Made by a program: the position numbers and the translations under genes. Below, piece after piece: positions 25,353 to 38,286 of a stretch of DNA of 64,000 bases. A model generated the notes under the pieces. It was not told the origin of the DNA. It ran no database searches and saw nothing but the letters and a program-made list of their open reading frames with translations. This DNA is from Tabrizicola_A sp965284335 (GTDB taxonomy: Bacteria; Pseudomonadota; Alphaproteobacteria; Rhodobacterales; Rhodobacteraceae). Position 1 is the first letter of the stretch. Each line of letters begins with the position of its first letter. The stretch lies in NCBI RefSeq assembly GCF_965284335.1, contig NZ_OZ260076.1; one strand, written 5' to 3'.

Positions 25353-26098
25353 GTGCAGGTTCGGCACAAATGATGCTGCGTCCGGGGGCCGATGGTCCCC
25401 GGATCGCGGTCTATTCCTGCTATTTCGGGGCGCATGAACCCTTCAATCCTGCGGCCACCGGCGCGGAGAGCGCCACCTATGACCGCTTTGTGTTTACCGA
25501 TCATGCCGACCTGCCCACACCTGCGCGGCTGGTGCAGATCGAAGATGCGGGCGAGGGGCCGGCCATTCTGTCGCGCCTGCCAAAGCTTTGCCCGCATCTG
25601 TTCTTTCAGGGCTATGACTGGGTCATCTATCTGGATAACAACGCATGCTTTGCTCTCGACCCTGCACGCATCATCCGCCGGGTGATACGTGAACACCCCG
25701 GCACCCCAGCCGGACGCTATCTGTTCACCCACCGCCGCCGCGACTGTGCTTGGGATGAGGCGGATGAATGCCTGCGGCTGGGCTATATGACCGCAGACCA
25801 ACATGCCGCCGTCACGGGGCATTTTGCCCGCAGCGCCCTGCCGCGCCATGCCGGGCTTTATGTGAACACCTGCCTTATTCAGCGCATGGGCTGTGGGCAG
25901 ACCGACGCCTTGAATGAGGCGTGGTATGACAGCCTGACCAGCCTGACGCGCCGCGATCAGGTGATGCTGCCATGGCTCTTGGTCAGCCGCGGCTGTCCGC
26001 ATCGGGTGTTGACGGTCAAAATCCAGTCTTGGATTGATTGGCCAATCCACAGCCCCAAGGCCCGCGCGAAGTTTCGTCGCGCACAGAATGCGCCTTGA
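25349..26098 (+). CDS. DUF616/TOD1-type glycosyltransferase-like protein
   Basis: 249 residues starting at a GTG that overlaps the preceding stop. Features of the DUF616 (TOD1/MUCI70-like) glycosyltransferase family: N-terminal IAVYSCYFGAHEPF, YDRFVFTDH, then WVIYLDNNACF where a DxD-like acidic pair would bind the nucleotide sugar. Later come LYVNTCLIQRMG and RRDQVMLPWLL. No signal peptide or membrane helix, so it is predicted cytoplasmic. Coupled to the methyltransferase upstream. Acceptor and donor are unknown. It ends 280 bases before rplJ and has no terminator of its own, so transcription may continue into rplJL. Confidence 0.7.
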   Translation: MSAGSAQMMLRPGADGPRIAVYSCYFGAHEPFNPAATGAESATYDRFVFTDHADLPTPARLVQIEDAGEGPAILSRLPKLCPHLFFQGYDWVIYLDNNACFALDPARIIRRVIREHPGTPAGRYLFTHRRRDCAWDEADECLRLGYMTADQHAAVTGHFARSALPRHAGLYVNTCLIQRMGCGQTDALNEAWYDSLTSLTRRDQVMLPWLLVSRGCPHRVLTVKIQSWIDWPIHSPKARAKFRRAQNAP

Positions 26099-26378
26099 AG
26101 GCGACAGCAGGGCTTTCAAATTCACGCGCCAGCGGCTATTCAGCCCTTCATGTTGCGCTTCCGTGATTCGTCGCGGGGGTGAAACATGCTTTGTCCGAGA
26201 CGGTGGGTGGCGCGCAAACGCCTTAATTTCCCTCCTGAGATGGGGTTCGAGAACACTGATTCCGGGGTTTCCTCGGGTGATCACGGCTCGGGACTTTATC
26301 GTGGACCCGAACGTGGCGCGCCATACGGTGCGTCACAAACATGAGCCGGGGGGAAACCCCCACACTTGGAGTGAAACT
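26099..26378 (+). promoter_or_regulatory. rplJ leader, probable L10-binding autoregulatory region
   Basis: 280 bases without a gene, between the glycosyltransferase and the GTG start of L10. They include G-rich and C-rich segments that can pair (GGGGTTTCC; CCGGGGGGAAACCCCC just before the start). In bacteria the L10-(L12)4 complex represses translation by binding this leader. The presence of such a site here is inferred from position and potential structure. Confidence 0.5.
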
Positions 26379-26894
26379 GTGGATAGAGCCCAAAAAGAAC
26401 AGTTGGTCGAAGAACTCGGCCAAATCTTCGCAAGCTCTGGCGTTGTTGTGGTTGCACACTACGCAGGTATGACGGTTGCACAGATGCAGGACCTGCGCGC
26501 AAAAATGCGCGAAGTTGGTGGGTCCGTTCGCGTTGCCAAGAACACGCTCGCCAAGATCGCCCTTGAAGGAAAAGCCTCTGCAAAGATGGCCGGACTTTTG
26601 ACGGGCATGACCATGCTGTCCTACTCGGAAGACCCTGTGGCTGCGGCCAAGGTTGCCGAGGCCTATGCCAAGACGAATGACAAGTTCGTCATCATTGGCG
26701 GGGCAATGGGCGGTGAGGTTCTGGACCAGGCTGGTATCAAGGCCGTGGCCTCCATGCCGTCGCGCGAAGAGCTTATCGCTCAGATCGTGTCGTGCATCGG
26801 TGCGCCCGCGTCGAATATCGCTGGTGCCATTGGCGCGCCTGCTTCGAATATCGCAAGCATCCTTTCGACCATCGAGGAAAAGGCAGCCGCCTGA
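26379..26894 (+). CDS. rplJ: 50S ribosomal protein L10
   Basis: Stalk base protein that anchors L7/L12 dimers. The start is the GTG at 26379 (VDRAQKEQLVEELGQIF) with GGAG 7 bases upstream; the long in-frame extension upstream is leader RNA. It has 171 residues, with the globular domain (VVVVAHYAGMTVAQMQDLR, KNTLAKIAL) followed by the C-terminal L12-binding helix with two ASNIAGAIGAPASNIA-like turns. rplL follows 63 bases later. Confidence 0.97.
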   Translation: MDRAQKEQLVEELGQIFASSGVVVVAHYAGMTVAQMQDLRAKMREVGGSVRVAKNTLAKIALEGKASAKMAGLLTGMTMLSYSEDPVAAAKVAEAYAKTNDKFVIIGGAMGGEVLDQAGIKAVASMPSREELIAQIVSCIGAPASNIAGAIGAPASNIASILSTIEEKAAA

Positions 26895-26957
26895 TCCTTG
26901 CCTCGCGTGGGTTAACCCCACTTCGTTGGACCCCTCTCAAACTTACGGAATATGAAA

Positions 26958-27338
26958 ATGGCTGATCTGAACAAACTCGCCGAAGACATCGTCGGTCTGA
27001 CCCTCCTGCAAGCGCAGGAACTGAAGACCATCCTGAAGGACAAGTATGGCATCGAGCCCGCCGCTGGCGGCGCTGTCATGATGGCTGCTGGTCCGGCTGC
27101 TGGCGCTGGCGCCGCTGCTGAAGAAGAAAAGACCGAATTCGACGTCGTGCTGACCGACGCCGGTGCCAACAAGATCAACGTGATCAAAGAAGTTCGCACC
27201 ATCACCGGTCTGGGCCTGAAAGAAGCCAAGGACCTCGTGGAAGCTGGCGGCAAAGTGAAAGAAGGCGTCTCGAAAGCTGACGCTGAAGGCATCAAGAAGA
27301 CCCTGGAAGCCGCTGGCGCCAAGGTTGAGCTGAAGTAA
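26958..27338 (+). CDS. rplL: 50S ribosomal protein L7/L12
   Basis: Multi-copy stalk protein that recruits translational GTPases. Chosen start MADLNKLAEDIVGLTLLQAQELK (ATG 26958); an in-frame ATG two codons earlier is possible. The 126 residues have an N-terminal dimerisation domain, an Ala/Gly hinge (about 38-60) and a C-terminal domain with KINVIKEVRTITGLGLKEAKDLVEAG. Codon use is highly optimised. Confidence 0.98.
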   Translation: MADLNKLAEDIVGLTLLQAQELKTILKDKYGIEPAAGGAVMMAAGPAAGAGAAAEEEKTEFDVVLTDAGANKINVIKEVRTITGLGLKEAKDLVEAGGKVKEGVSKADAEGIKKTLEAAGAKVELK

Positions 27339-27345
27339 TCTGATG

Positions 27346-27405
27346 CGGGGCATCGCGCCCCGTCAAGGATTTGCGGGCTGGGGGCAGAGAAATCTGCCTC
27401 CAGCC
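27346..27405 (+). promoter_or_regulatory. Two stem-loops between rplL and rpoB
   Basis: The first hairpin (CGGGGC, loop ATCGC, GCCCCG; 27346-27362) and the second, longer one (27376-27405, GGCTGGGGGCAGA with GAAA loop and TCTGCCTCCAGCC) lie in the 241-base rplL-rpoB gap. Neither has a T-run. In E. coli this gap holds an attenuator and an RNase III site; a similar role is inferred. Confidence 0.45.
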
Positions 27406-27579
27406 TAGCGCGTCTCGGAAGGCGCTTTTTCGAAAGCCCCTTCCAAGGCGCGGTAAGGTTCGGGAGTCTGCTGACGGGACAGCAGGCATGAATGGAACCT
27501 TCCCCCCTCTGCCCATGCGGCGCGCTCCTGTGGCCCGACAGGACGTGTGCCGGGGAAAAGAAGAAAGGTAACGACGAGC

Positions 27580-30500
27580 ATGGCTCAAGCTTACGTTGGC
27601 CAGAAGCGTATCCGCCGCTATTTCGGCAAGATCCGCGAAGTTCTGGACATGCCGAACCTCATCGAGGTTCAGAAATCCTCCTACGATCTGTTCCTGCGCT
27701 CGGGCGATAGCCCGAAGCCTTTGGACGGCGAAGGGATTCAAGGCACCTTCCAGTCGGTTTTTCCGATCAAGGATTTCAATGAAACCGCCGTGCTCGAGTT
27801 CGTGAAATACGAGCTTGAAAAGCCGAAATACGACGTGGACGAGTGCCAGCAGCGCGACATGACCTATGCCGCCCCGCTGAAAGTCACCCTGCGCCTGATC
27901 GTGTTTGATGTTGACGAATCCACCGGCGCGCGCAGCGTCAAGGACATCAAGGAACAAGACGTCTATATGGGCGACATGCCCCTGATGACCTCGAACGGCA
28001 CGTTCATTGTGAACGGCACCGAGCGTGTGGTTGTCAGCCAGATGCACCGTTCGCCCGGCGTGTTCTTTGACCACGACAAAGGCAAGACCCATTCTTCGGG
28101 CAAGCTTTTGTTCGCTTGCCGCATCATCCCGTATCGCGGCTCGTGGCTGGACTTTGAGTTTGACGCCAAGGACATCGTCTTTGCCCGCATCGACCGCCGC
28201 CGCAAGCTGCCGGTCACCACGCTGCTTTATGCGCTGGGGATGGATCAGGAAGGCATCATGGATGCCTATTATGAAACCATCAGCTTCAAATATGTGAAGA
28301 ACAAAGGCTGGGTCACCAAGTTCTTCCCGAACCGTGTGTCCGGCACCCGTCCGTCCTATGACCTCGTGGATGCGGCCACCGGCGAAATCATCCTCAAGGC
28401 AGGCGAAAAGGCCACGCCGCGGATGGTGAAAAAGTGGAAAGATGAGGGCGCGGTTACCGAGCTTTTGGTGCCGTTTGACCATATCCTTGGCCGCTATATC
28501 GCCAAGGACATCATCAACGAAGAAACCGGCGAGATCTGGGCAGAAGCCGGCGACGAATTGACGATGGACTATGACCGCGACGGCGAGCCGAAGGGCGGCA
28601 CCGTCAAGCTGCTATTGGATCAGGGCATCACCGAGATCCCGGTTCTCGACATCGACAATGTCAACGTCGGTCCCTACATCCGCAACACCATGGCCGCCGA
28701 CAAGAACATGGGCCGCGACACCGCGCTCATGGACATTTACCGCGTCATGCGTCCGGGTGAACCGCCGACCGTTGAGGCCGCTTCGCAGCTCTTCGACACG
28801 CTGTTCTTTGATAGCGAGCGTTATGACCTCTCGGCCGTTGGTCGCGTGAAGATGAACATGCGTCTGGATCTGGGCAAGCCCGACACCCAGCGCACGCTCG
28901 ACCGCGATGATATCGTGGCCTGCATCAAGGCCCTGACCGAACTGCGCGACGGCAAAGGCGAGATCGACGATATCGACCACCTCGGCAACCGCCGGGTGCG
29001 CTCGGTCGGCGAATTGATGGAAAATCAGTATCGCGTCGGCCTTCTGCGCATGGAGCGTGCGATCAAGGAACGCATGTCGTCGGTGGAAATCGACACGATC
29101 ATGCCGCAAGACCTGATCAACGCCAAACCCGCCGCGGCGGCGGTGCGTGAATTCTTCGGCTCCTCGCAGTTGTCGCAGTTCATGGACCAGACGAACCCGC
29201 TGTCCGAGGTCACCCACAAGCGCCGCCTCTCGGCCCTTGGGCCGGGCGGTCTGACCCGTGAGCGTGCAGGCTTTGAGGTCCGCGACGTTCACCCGACCCA
29301 TTATGGCCGGATGTGCCCGATTGAAACGCCCGAAGGCCAGAACATCGGCCTCATCAACTCGCTGGCGACCTTCGCCCGCGTGAACAAATATGGCTTCATC
29401 GAAACACCTTATCGCAAGGTGATCGACGGCAAGGTGACCGATGATGTGGTCTACATGTCGGCGACCGAGGAAATGCGCCACACCGTGGCGCAGGCCAACG
29501 CAGCACAAGACGGCGAAGGCCGCTTCCAAGACGATCTGATTTCGTCGCGCAAAGCCGGCGAATTCATGCTGAACCCGCCGGATGCCATCGACCTGATCGA
29601 CGTGTCGCCGAAGCAGTTGGTGTCGGTTGCAGCCTCGCTGATCCCGTTCTTGGAAAATGACGACGCCAACCGCGCCCTCATGGGTTCGAACATGCAGCGT
29701 CAGGCGGTTCCTTTGTTGCAGGCCGACGCCCCCTTCGTCGGCACCGGCATCGAAGCCGTGGTTGCCCGTGACTCGGGTGCTGCCATCATGGCGCGGCGCG
29801 CTGGTGTGATCGACCAAGTGGACGCATCCCGTATCGTTGTGCGCGCCACCGAAATGCTGGAACCCGGCGAGCCGGGCGTGGACATCTACCGTCTGCGCAA
29901 GTTCAAGCGTTCGAACCAGTCGTCCTGCATCAACCAGCGCCCGCTGGTGAAGGTGGGTGACGTAGTCAAGCGCGGCGAAGTGGTGGCCGACGGCCCCTGC
30001 ACCGACTTTGGCGAATTGGCCCTTGGCCGGAACGTCATCGTGGCCTTCATGCCGTGGAATGGCTACAACTATGAAGACTCCATCCTGATTTCGGAACGCA
30101 TTCTGAAAGACGACGTGTTCACCTCGATCCACATCGAGGAATACGAAGTCGCGGCGCGCGACACGAAACTGGGGCCAGAGGAAATCACCCGCGACATTCC
30201 GAACGTCGGTGAAGAAGCGCTGCGCAACCTCGACGAGGCGGGCATCGTTTACATCGGCGCCGAAGTGCAGCCGGGTGATATTCTGGTGGGTAAGATCACC
30301 CCCAAGGGCGAAAGCCCGATGACGCCGGAAGAAAAGCTTCTGCGCGCCATCTTTGGTGAAAAGGCCTCTGACGTGCGCGACACCTCGCTGCGCCTGCCGC
30401 CGGGGGCCTATGGCACCATCGTTGAGGTGCGTGTGTTCAACCGCCACGGTGTGGACAAGGACGAACGCGCGCTGCAGATCGAACGCGAGGAAGTCGAACG

Positions 30501-31713
30501 TCTGGCGCGTGACCGCGACGACGAATTGGCAATCCTTGAGCGTAACATCTACTCGCGTCTCAAGGCACTGGTCATGGGCAAGACGGCCGTGAAAGGCCCG
30601 AAAGGCATCAAGGCAGGCTCGACCATCGACGAAGAACTTCTGGGCACGCTGTCGCGCGGCCAGTGGTGGCAGTTGGCCCTTGGCGAAGAAGCCGAGGCCA
30701 AAGAGGTCGAAGCCCTGCACGATCAGTATGAGGCGCAAAAGCGCGCCTTGGACAACCGCTTCGACGACAAGGTCGAAAAGGTCCGCCGCGGCGACGATTT
30801 GCCTCCGGGCGTGATGAAGATGGTTAAGGTCTTCGTCGCGGTGAAGCGCAAGCTGCAGCCGGGCGACAAGATGGCCGGCCGTCACGGCAACAAGGGTGTT
30901 ATCTCCAAGGTCGTCCCGGCCGAGGATATGCCCTTCCTTGCCGATGGCACCCCGGTTGACCTCGTGCTGAACCCCTTGGGCGTGCCGTCGCGTATGAACG
31001 TCGGGCAGATCTTGGAAACCCACATGGGCTGGGCAGCACGCGGCCTTGGCCTCAAGATCGACGAGGCTCTGAAAGAGTATCGTCGTTCGGGTGACTTGAC
31101 CCCGGTGCGTGAGGCGATGCGTCTGGCTTACGGTGACGAAACCTATGACGAGGCGCTGGCCGATCGTGACGAGGCCGAGTTCCTTGAGCTTGCGGGCAAT
31201 GTCACCCGTGGCGTGCCGATTGCCACCCCGGTCTTTGACGGGGCGAAAGAGGCGGACGTCAACGACGCGCTGCGTCGCGCGGGCTTTGACACTTCGGGTC
31301 AGTCCGAAGTGTTCGACGGCCGCACCGGCGAGAAGTTCCAGCGCAAGGTGACGGTGGGCGTGAAATACATGCTCAAACTGCACCACCTGGTGGACGACAA
31401 GCTGCACGCCCGCTCGACCGGGCCTTACTCGCTGGTCACCCAGCAGCCCTTGGGCGGTAAGGCACAGTTCGGTGGTCAGCGTCTGGGGGAAATGGAGGTC
31501 TGGGCTTTGGAAGCTTACGGCGCCGCCTATACCTTGCAGGAAATGCTGACTGTGAAGTCGGACGACGTGGCAGGCCGGACCAAGGTTTACGAAAGCATCG
31601 TCAAGGGCGAGGACAATTTCGAAGCCGGGGTTCCGGAATCGTTCAACGTCCTTGTCAAGGAAGTGCGTGGCCTCGGCCTTAACATGGAACTCCTGGATGC
31701 GGAGGAAGAGTGA
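27580..31713 (+). CDS. rpoB: DNA-directed RNA polymerase beta subunit
   Basis: Catalytic-core subunit of RNA polymerase. ATG at 27580 gives the canonical MAQAYVGQKRIRRYFGKI; the upstream GTG is rejected. It has 1377 residues. The rifampicin pocket reads SSQLSQFMDQTNPLSEVTHKR then RLSALGPGG, with Asp, His and Ser at the three classic resistance positions in their sensitive forms. Other markers are GRMCPIETPEGQNIGLINSLA and the C-terminal GGQRLGEMEVWALEAYGAAYTLQEMLT. rpoC follows after 103 bases that contain two palindromes. Confidence 0.99.
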   Translation: MAQAYVGQKRIRRYFGKIREVLDMPNLIEVQKSSYDLFLRSGDSPKPLDGEGIQGTFQSVFPIKDFNETAVLEFVKYELEKPKYDVDECQQRDMTYAAPLKVTLRLIVFDVDESTGARSVKDIKEQDVYMGDMPLMTSNGTFIVNGTERVVVSQMHRSPGVFFDHDKGKTHSSGKLLFACRIIPYRGSWLDFEFDAKDIVFARIDRRRKLPVTTLLYALGMDQEGIMDAYYETISFKYVKNKGWVTKFFPNRVSGTRPSYDLVDAATGEIILKAGEKATPRMVKKWKDEGAVTELLVPFDHILGRYIAKDIINEETGEIWAEAGDELTMDYDRDGEPKGGTVKLLLDQGITEIPVLDIDNVNVGPYIRNTMAADKNMGRDTALMDIYRVMRPGEPPTVEAASQLFDTLFFDSERYDLSAVGRVKMNMRLDLGKPDTQRTLDRDDIVACIKALTELRDGKGEIDDIDHLGNRRVRSVGELMENQYRVGLLRMERAIKERMSSVEIDTIMPQDLINAKPAAAAVREFFGSSQLSQFMDQTNPLSEVTHKRRLSALGPGGLTRERAGFEVRDVHPTHYGRMCPIETPEGQNIGLINSLATFARVNKYGFIETPYRKVIDGKVTDDVVYMSATEEMRHTVAQANAAQDGEGRFQDDLISSRKAGEFMLNPPDAIDLIDVSPKQLVSVAASLIPFLENDDANRALMGSNMQRQAVPLLQADAPFVGTGIEAVVARDSGAAIMARRAGVIDQVDASRIVVRATEMLEPGEPGVDIYRLRKFKRSNQSSCINQRPLVKVGDVVKRGEVVADGPCTDFGELALGRNVIVAFMPWNGYNYEDSILISERILKDDVFTSIHIEEYEVAARDTKLGPEEITRDIPNVGEEALRNLDEAGIVYIGAEVQPGDILVGKITPKGESPMTPEEKLLRAIFGEKASDVRDTSLRLPPGAYGTIVEVRVFNRHGVDKDERALQIEREEVERLARDRDDELAILERNIYSRLKALVMGKTAVKGPKGIKAGSTIDEELLGTLSRGQWWQLALGEEAEAKEVEALHDQYEAQKRALDNRFDDKVEKVRRGDDLPPGVMKMVKVFVAVKRKLQPGDKMAGRHGNKGVISKVVPAEDMPFLADGTPVDLVLNPLGVPSRMNVGQILETHMGWAARGLGLKIDEALKEYRRSGDLTPVREAMRLAYGDETYDEALADRDEAEFLELAGNVTRGVPIATPVFDGAKEADVNDALRRAGFDTSGQSEVFDGRTGEKFQRKVTVGVKYMLKLHHLVDDKLHARSTGPYSLVTQQPLGGKAQFGGQRLGEMEVWALEAYGAAYTLQEMLTVKSDDVAGRTKVYESIVKGEDNFEAGVPESFNVLVKEVRGLGLNMELLDAEEE

Positions 31714-31717
31714 TGCG

Positions 31718-31770
31718 GTAGGTGCGCTCTAAAGGCGCACCCTACGTAGGGTGCGCATTCATTGCGCACC
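31718..31770. repeat. Paired palindromes between rpoB and rpoC (GTAGG-TGCGC...GCGCACC-CTAC)
   Basis: Hairpin 1: GTAGGTGCG with CGCACCCTAC (31718-31745). Hairpin 2: GTAGGGTGCGC with GCGCACC (31746-31770). They abut at CTAC/GTAG, so the two hairpins are themselves an inverted pair. A related GTAGGGTGGGG...CCCCACC palindrome lies before tuf copy 2. REP-like element, function unknown; it must be read through for rpoC expression. Confidence 0.6.
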
Positions 31771-31816
31771 TTCCCGCCAAACCCTTCCCCCGCCGCCTTC
31801 ATTCTTAGGATAAAAA

Positions 31817-36058
<4,242 letters not shown>

Positions 36059-36076
36059 AGATCGGCTGACATGTCA

Positions 36077-36108
36077 AAAGGCCCCTCAGGAAACCGGGGG
36101 GCCTTTTG
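36077..36108 (+). terminator. Intrinsic terminator after rpoC
   Basis: Stem AAAAGGCCCC...GGGGCCTTTT with an internal CAGGAAACCG loop, 18 bases after the rpoC stop, ending in a T-run. Confidence 0.9.
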
Positions 36109-36115
36109 CATTGCG

Positions 36116-36181
36116 CTCGTCGAGCACTCCGTGCACTCCTCGCGGCACGGACAGGCCGACGCGTGCACGCAGTGCTCAAGG
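36116..36181. repeat. Cruciform-forming intergenic repeat, copy 2
   Basis: CTCGTCGAG, then hairpin CAC-TCC-GTG, then CACTCCTCG, with a distal AGTGCTC able to pair with GAGCACT. Same frame as copies at 21701 and 41821 but with different, compensating stem bases. It directly follows the rpoC terminator. Confidence 0.65.
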
Positions 36182-36208
36182 AGGCCAAGGGAGCGAGGGG
36201 CAAGGCCA

Positions 36209-37156
36209 ATGGTCATTTCAGACAATCTGCGCGGTGTGGCCTATATGTGCCTGTCGATGCTGGCCTTTACCGTCAACGACAGCTTTATGAAGGCGGTGAC
36301 CGCCGAAGTGCCCTTGTTCCAGACGGTCTTCTTGCGCGGGCTGATCGCGATTGCGGGGCTTGCGGTGATGGGCAGCTTGACGGGCGCCTTTCGCCAAAGG
36401 CTGCAAGGCGCGGATTGGCGGCTGATCACCCTGCGTTCAGTGGCGGAAATCTTTGCCACCATCACCTTTTTGACAGCACTTTTGCACATGCCCTTGGCCA
36501 ATCTCTCGGCCATCATGCAAGCGCTGCCTTTGGCCGTGACGCTTGCCGCAGCATTGGTCTTTGGCGACCGCATCGGCTGGCGTCGGCTTTTGGCGATTTT
36601 GGCAGGGTTCGTGGGGGTGATGATCATCATCCGCCCCGGAACCGAGGCTTTTGACATCTGGTCGTTGATGGGCGTGGCTTCGGTTCTGTGCGTCGTGGTG
36701 CGGGACCTTGCGGTGCGGCGGATGGGCAGCCATGTGCCGTCGATCATCGTGGCCTTGGGGGCGGCGGTGATGGTGGCGGTGATGGGGCTTGGCTTGTCCT
36801 TGGTGCCCACCGCCGGAATGGGCACGAATTTCGACGGGCTGACCGGCTGGATTGCCCTTGACCCGCTGCAATTGGCCCAGATCGGCGGGGCAGGGGCCTT
36901 TCTGATCGTGGGCTATCTCTGCGCCGTCACGGCCATGCGCTGGGGCGATATCGGCGTTGTCGCGCCCTTCCGCTATACTTCGCTTTTATGGGCGATTTTG
37001 CTGGGCTTTGCCGCCTTTGGCGAGCTGCCCGATGGCTGGACGCTGGTGGGCTCTGCCATCGTGGTGGCCTCGGGCATCTACACCCTTCTGCGCGAGCGCA
37101 GACTGCGCCGCGCCGCCGCAGCGGCAGCCCGTGCCAGCGCCCGTGCCAGCGGTTGA
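36209..37156 (+). CDS. EamA/DMT-superfamily transporter
   Basis: 315-residue inner-membrane protein with about ten predicted helices in two EamA repeats (first MLAFTVNDSFMKAVTAEVPLF; second VGYLCAVTAMRWGDIGVVAPF with YTSLLWAILLGFAAFGE). It is a 10-TMS drug/metabolite exporter. Start at MVISDNLRGVAYMC; the longer frame upstream is the repeat and terminator region. The basic C-terminal tail (RERRLRRAAAAAARASARASG) is low complexity. Substrate unknown. It is inserted between rpoC and rpsL, with a terminator upstream. Confidence 0.85.
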   Translation: MVISDNLRGVAYMCLSMLAFTVNDSFMKAVTAEVPLFQTVFLRGLIAIAGLAVMGSLTGAFRQRLQGADWRLITLRSVAEIFATITFLTALLHMPLANLSAIMQALPLAVTLAAALVFGDRIGWRRLLAILAGFVGVMIIIRPGTEAFDIWSLMGVASVLCVVVRDLAVRRMGSHVPSIIVALGAAVMVAVMGLGLSLVPTAGMGTNFDGLTGWIALDPLQLAQIGGAGAFLIVGYLCAVTAMRWGDIGVVAPFRYTSLLWAILLGFAAFGELPDGWTLVGSAIVVASGIYTLLRERRLRRAAAAAARASARASG

Positions 37157-37423
37157 CATCCCACACGACTCCCCGTATCAGCCGCCCATCCCTCCTGCCC
37201 AGATTCTGTGGCGGGTGGGCTCTGATTGCTTGATGTGGCCATGATCCGGGCTTCGGCCTCGATCCTCTGAGAATCTCCGCATCGTCCCTGACAAGGGATA
37301 AATGCGGGTTTTGGTGATGTGCGATAGGCGCAGATCACCCGTCGAGAAGCAGCGCCCCAAGGTTTGGGGCGAGTATTGACACCGCCCCCCGGATGAGCCG
37401 GACGGGCAACACGAGGAAGTTTG

Positions 37424-37795
37424 ATGCCGACAATCCAACAGCTTATCCGGAAGCCCCGGGAAGCCATCGTGCGGAAGTCCAAGTCGCAGCACCTGGAATC
37501 CTGCCCGCAAAAGCGTGGGGTTTGCACCCGCGTTTACACCACCACCCCGAAAAAGCCGAACTCCGCTATGCGGAAAGTGGCCAAGGTCCGTCTGACCAAT
37601 GGCTTCGAGGTGATTTCGTATATCCCCGGTGAAAAGCACAACCTGCAAGAGCACTCGGTTGTTCTGATCCGTGGCGGCCGTGTGAAAGACCTTCCCGGCG
37701 TCCGTTACCACATCCTTCGCGGCGTTTTGGATACCCAAGGCGTCAAAGAACGTCGTCAGCGTCGTTCGAAGTATGGCGCTAAGCGTCCGAAGTGA
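37424..37795 (+). CDS. rpsL: 30S ribosomal protein S12
   Basis: Decoding-centre protein with 123 residues, starting MPTIQQLIRKPRE. The loops that determine streptomycin sensitivity are wild type: Lys in TTTPKKPNSA (position 43) and Lys in RGGRVKDLPGVRYH (position 88). It is the first gene of rpsL-rpsG-fusA-tuf. The 267 bases upstream hold a hairpin (GCCCCAA/TTTGGGGC near 37351-37370) followed by TTGACA, a plausible promoter region without a clear -10. Confidence 0.98.
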   Translation: MPTIQQLIRKPREAIVRKSKSQHLESCPQKRGVCTRVYTTTPKKPNSAMRKVAKVRLTNGFEVISYIPGEKHNLQEHSVVLIRGGRVKDLPGVRYHILRGVLDTQGVKERRQRRSKYGAKRPK

Positions 37796-37806
37796 GGAGA
37801 TAACAG

Positions 37807-38277
37807 ATGTCACGTCGTCACGCCGCTGAAAAGCGCGATATTCTGCCTGACGCCAAGTATGGCGATAAGGTTCTGACCAAGTTCATGAACAACCTGATGC
37901 TGGATGGCAAAAAGTCCGTCGCAGAATCGATCGTTTATGGCGCCCTTGAGCGTGTTCAGTCCAAGCTGAAGCGCGCACCCATCGAAGCGTTCCACGAAGC
38001 GCTTGAAAATGTGAAACCTTCCGTCGAAGTGCGTTCGCGCCGCGTCGGTGGTGCCACCTATCAGGTTCCGGTCGAAGTCCGCACCGAGCGCCGCGAAGCC
38101 CTTGCGATCCGTTGGTTGATCACCGCCGCCCGCAAGCGCAATGAAAACACCATGGAAGAGCGTCTGGCTGCCGAGTTGTCGGATGCCGTCAACAACCGTG
38201 GCACCGCCGTCAAAAAGCGGGAAGACACCCATAAGATGGCGGATGCGAACAAAGCATTCAGCCACTATCGTTGGTAA
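37807..38277 (+). CDS. rpsG: 30S ribosomal protein S7
   Basis: Primary 16S rRNA-binding protein of the small-subunit head. It has 156 residues beginning MSRRHAAEKRDILPDAKYGD, with signature VRSRRVGGATYQVPVEV and tail EDTHKMADANKAFSHYRW. It is 11 bases after rpsL and 9 before fusA, in the str operon. Confidence 0.98.
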   Translation: MSRRHAAEKRDILPDAKYGDKVLTKFMNNLMLDGKKSVAESIVYGALERVQSKLKRAPIEAFHEALENVKPSVEVRSRRVGGATYQVPVEVRTERREALAIRWLITAARKRNENTMEERLAAELSDAVNNRGTAVKKREDTHKMADANKAFSHYRW

Positions 38278-38286
38278 GGGGTCATC

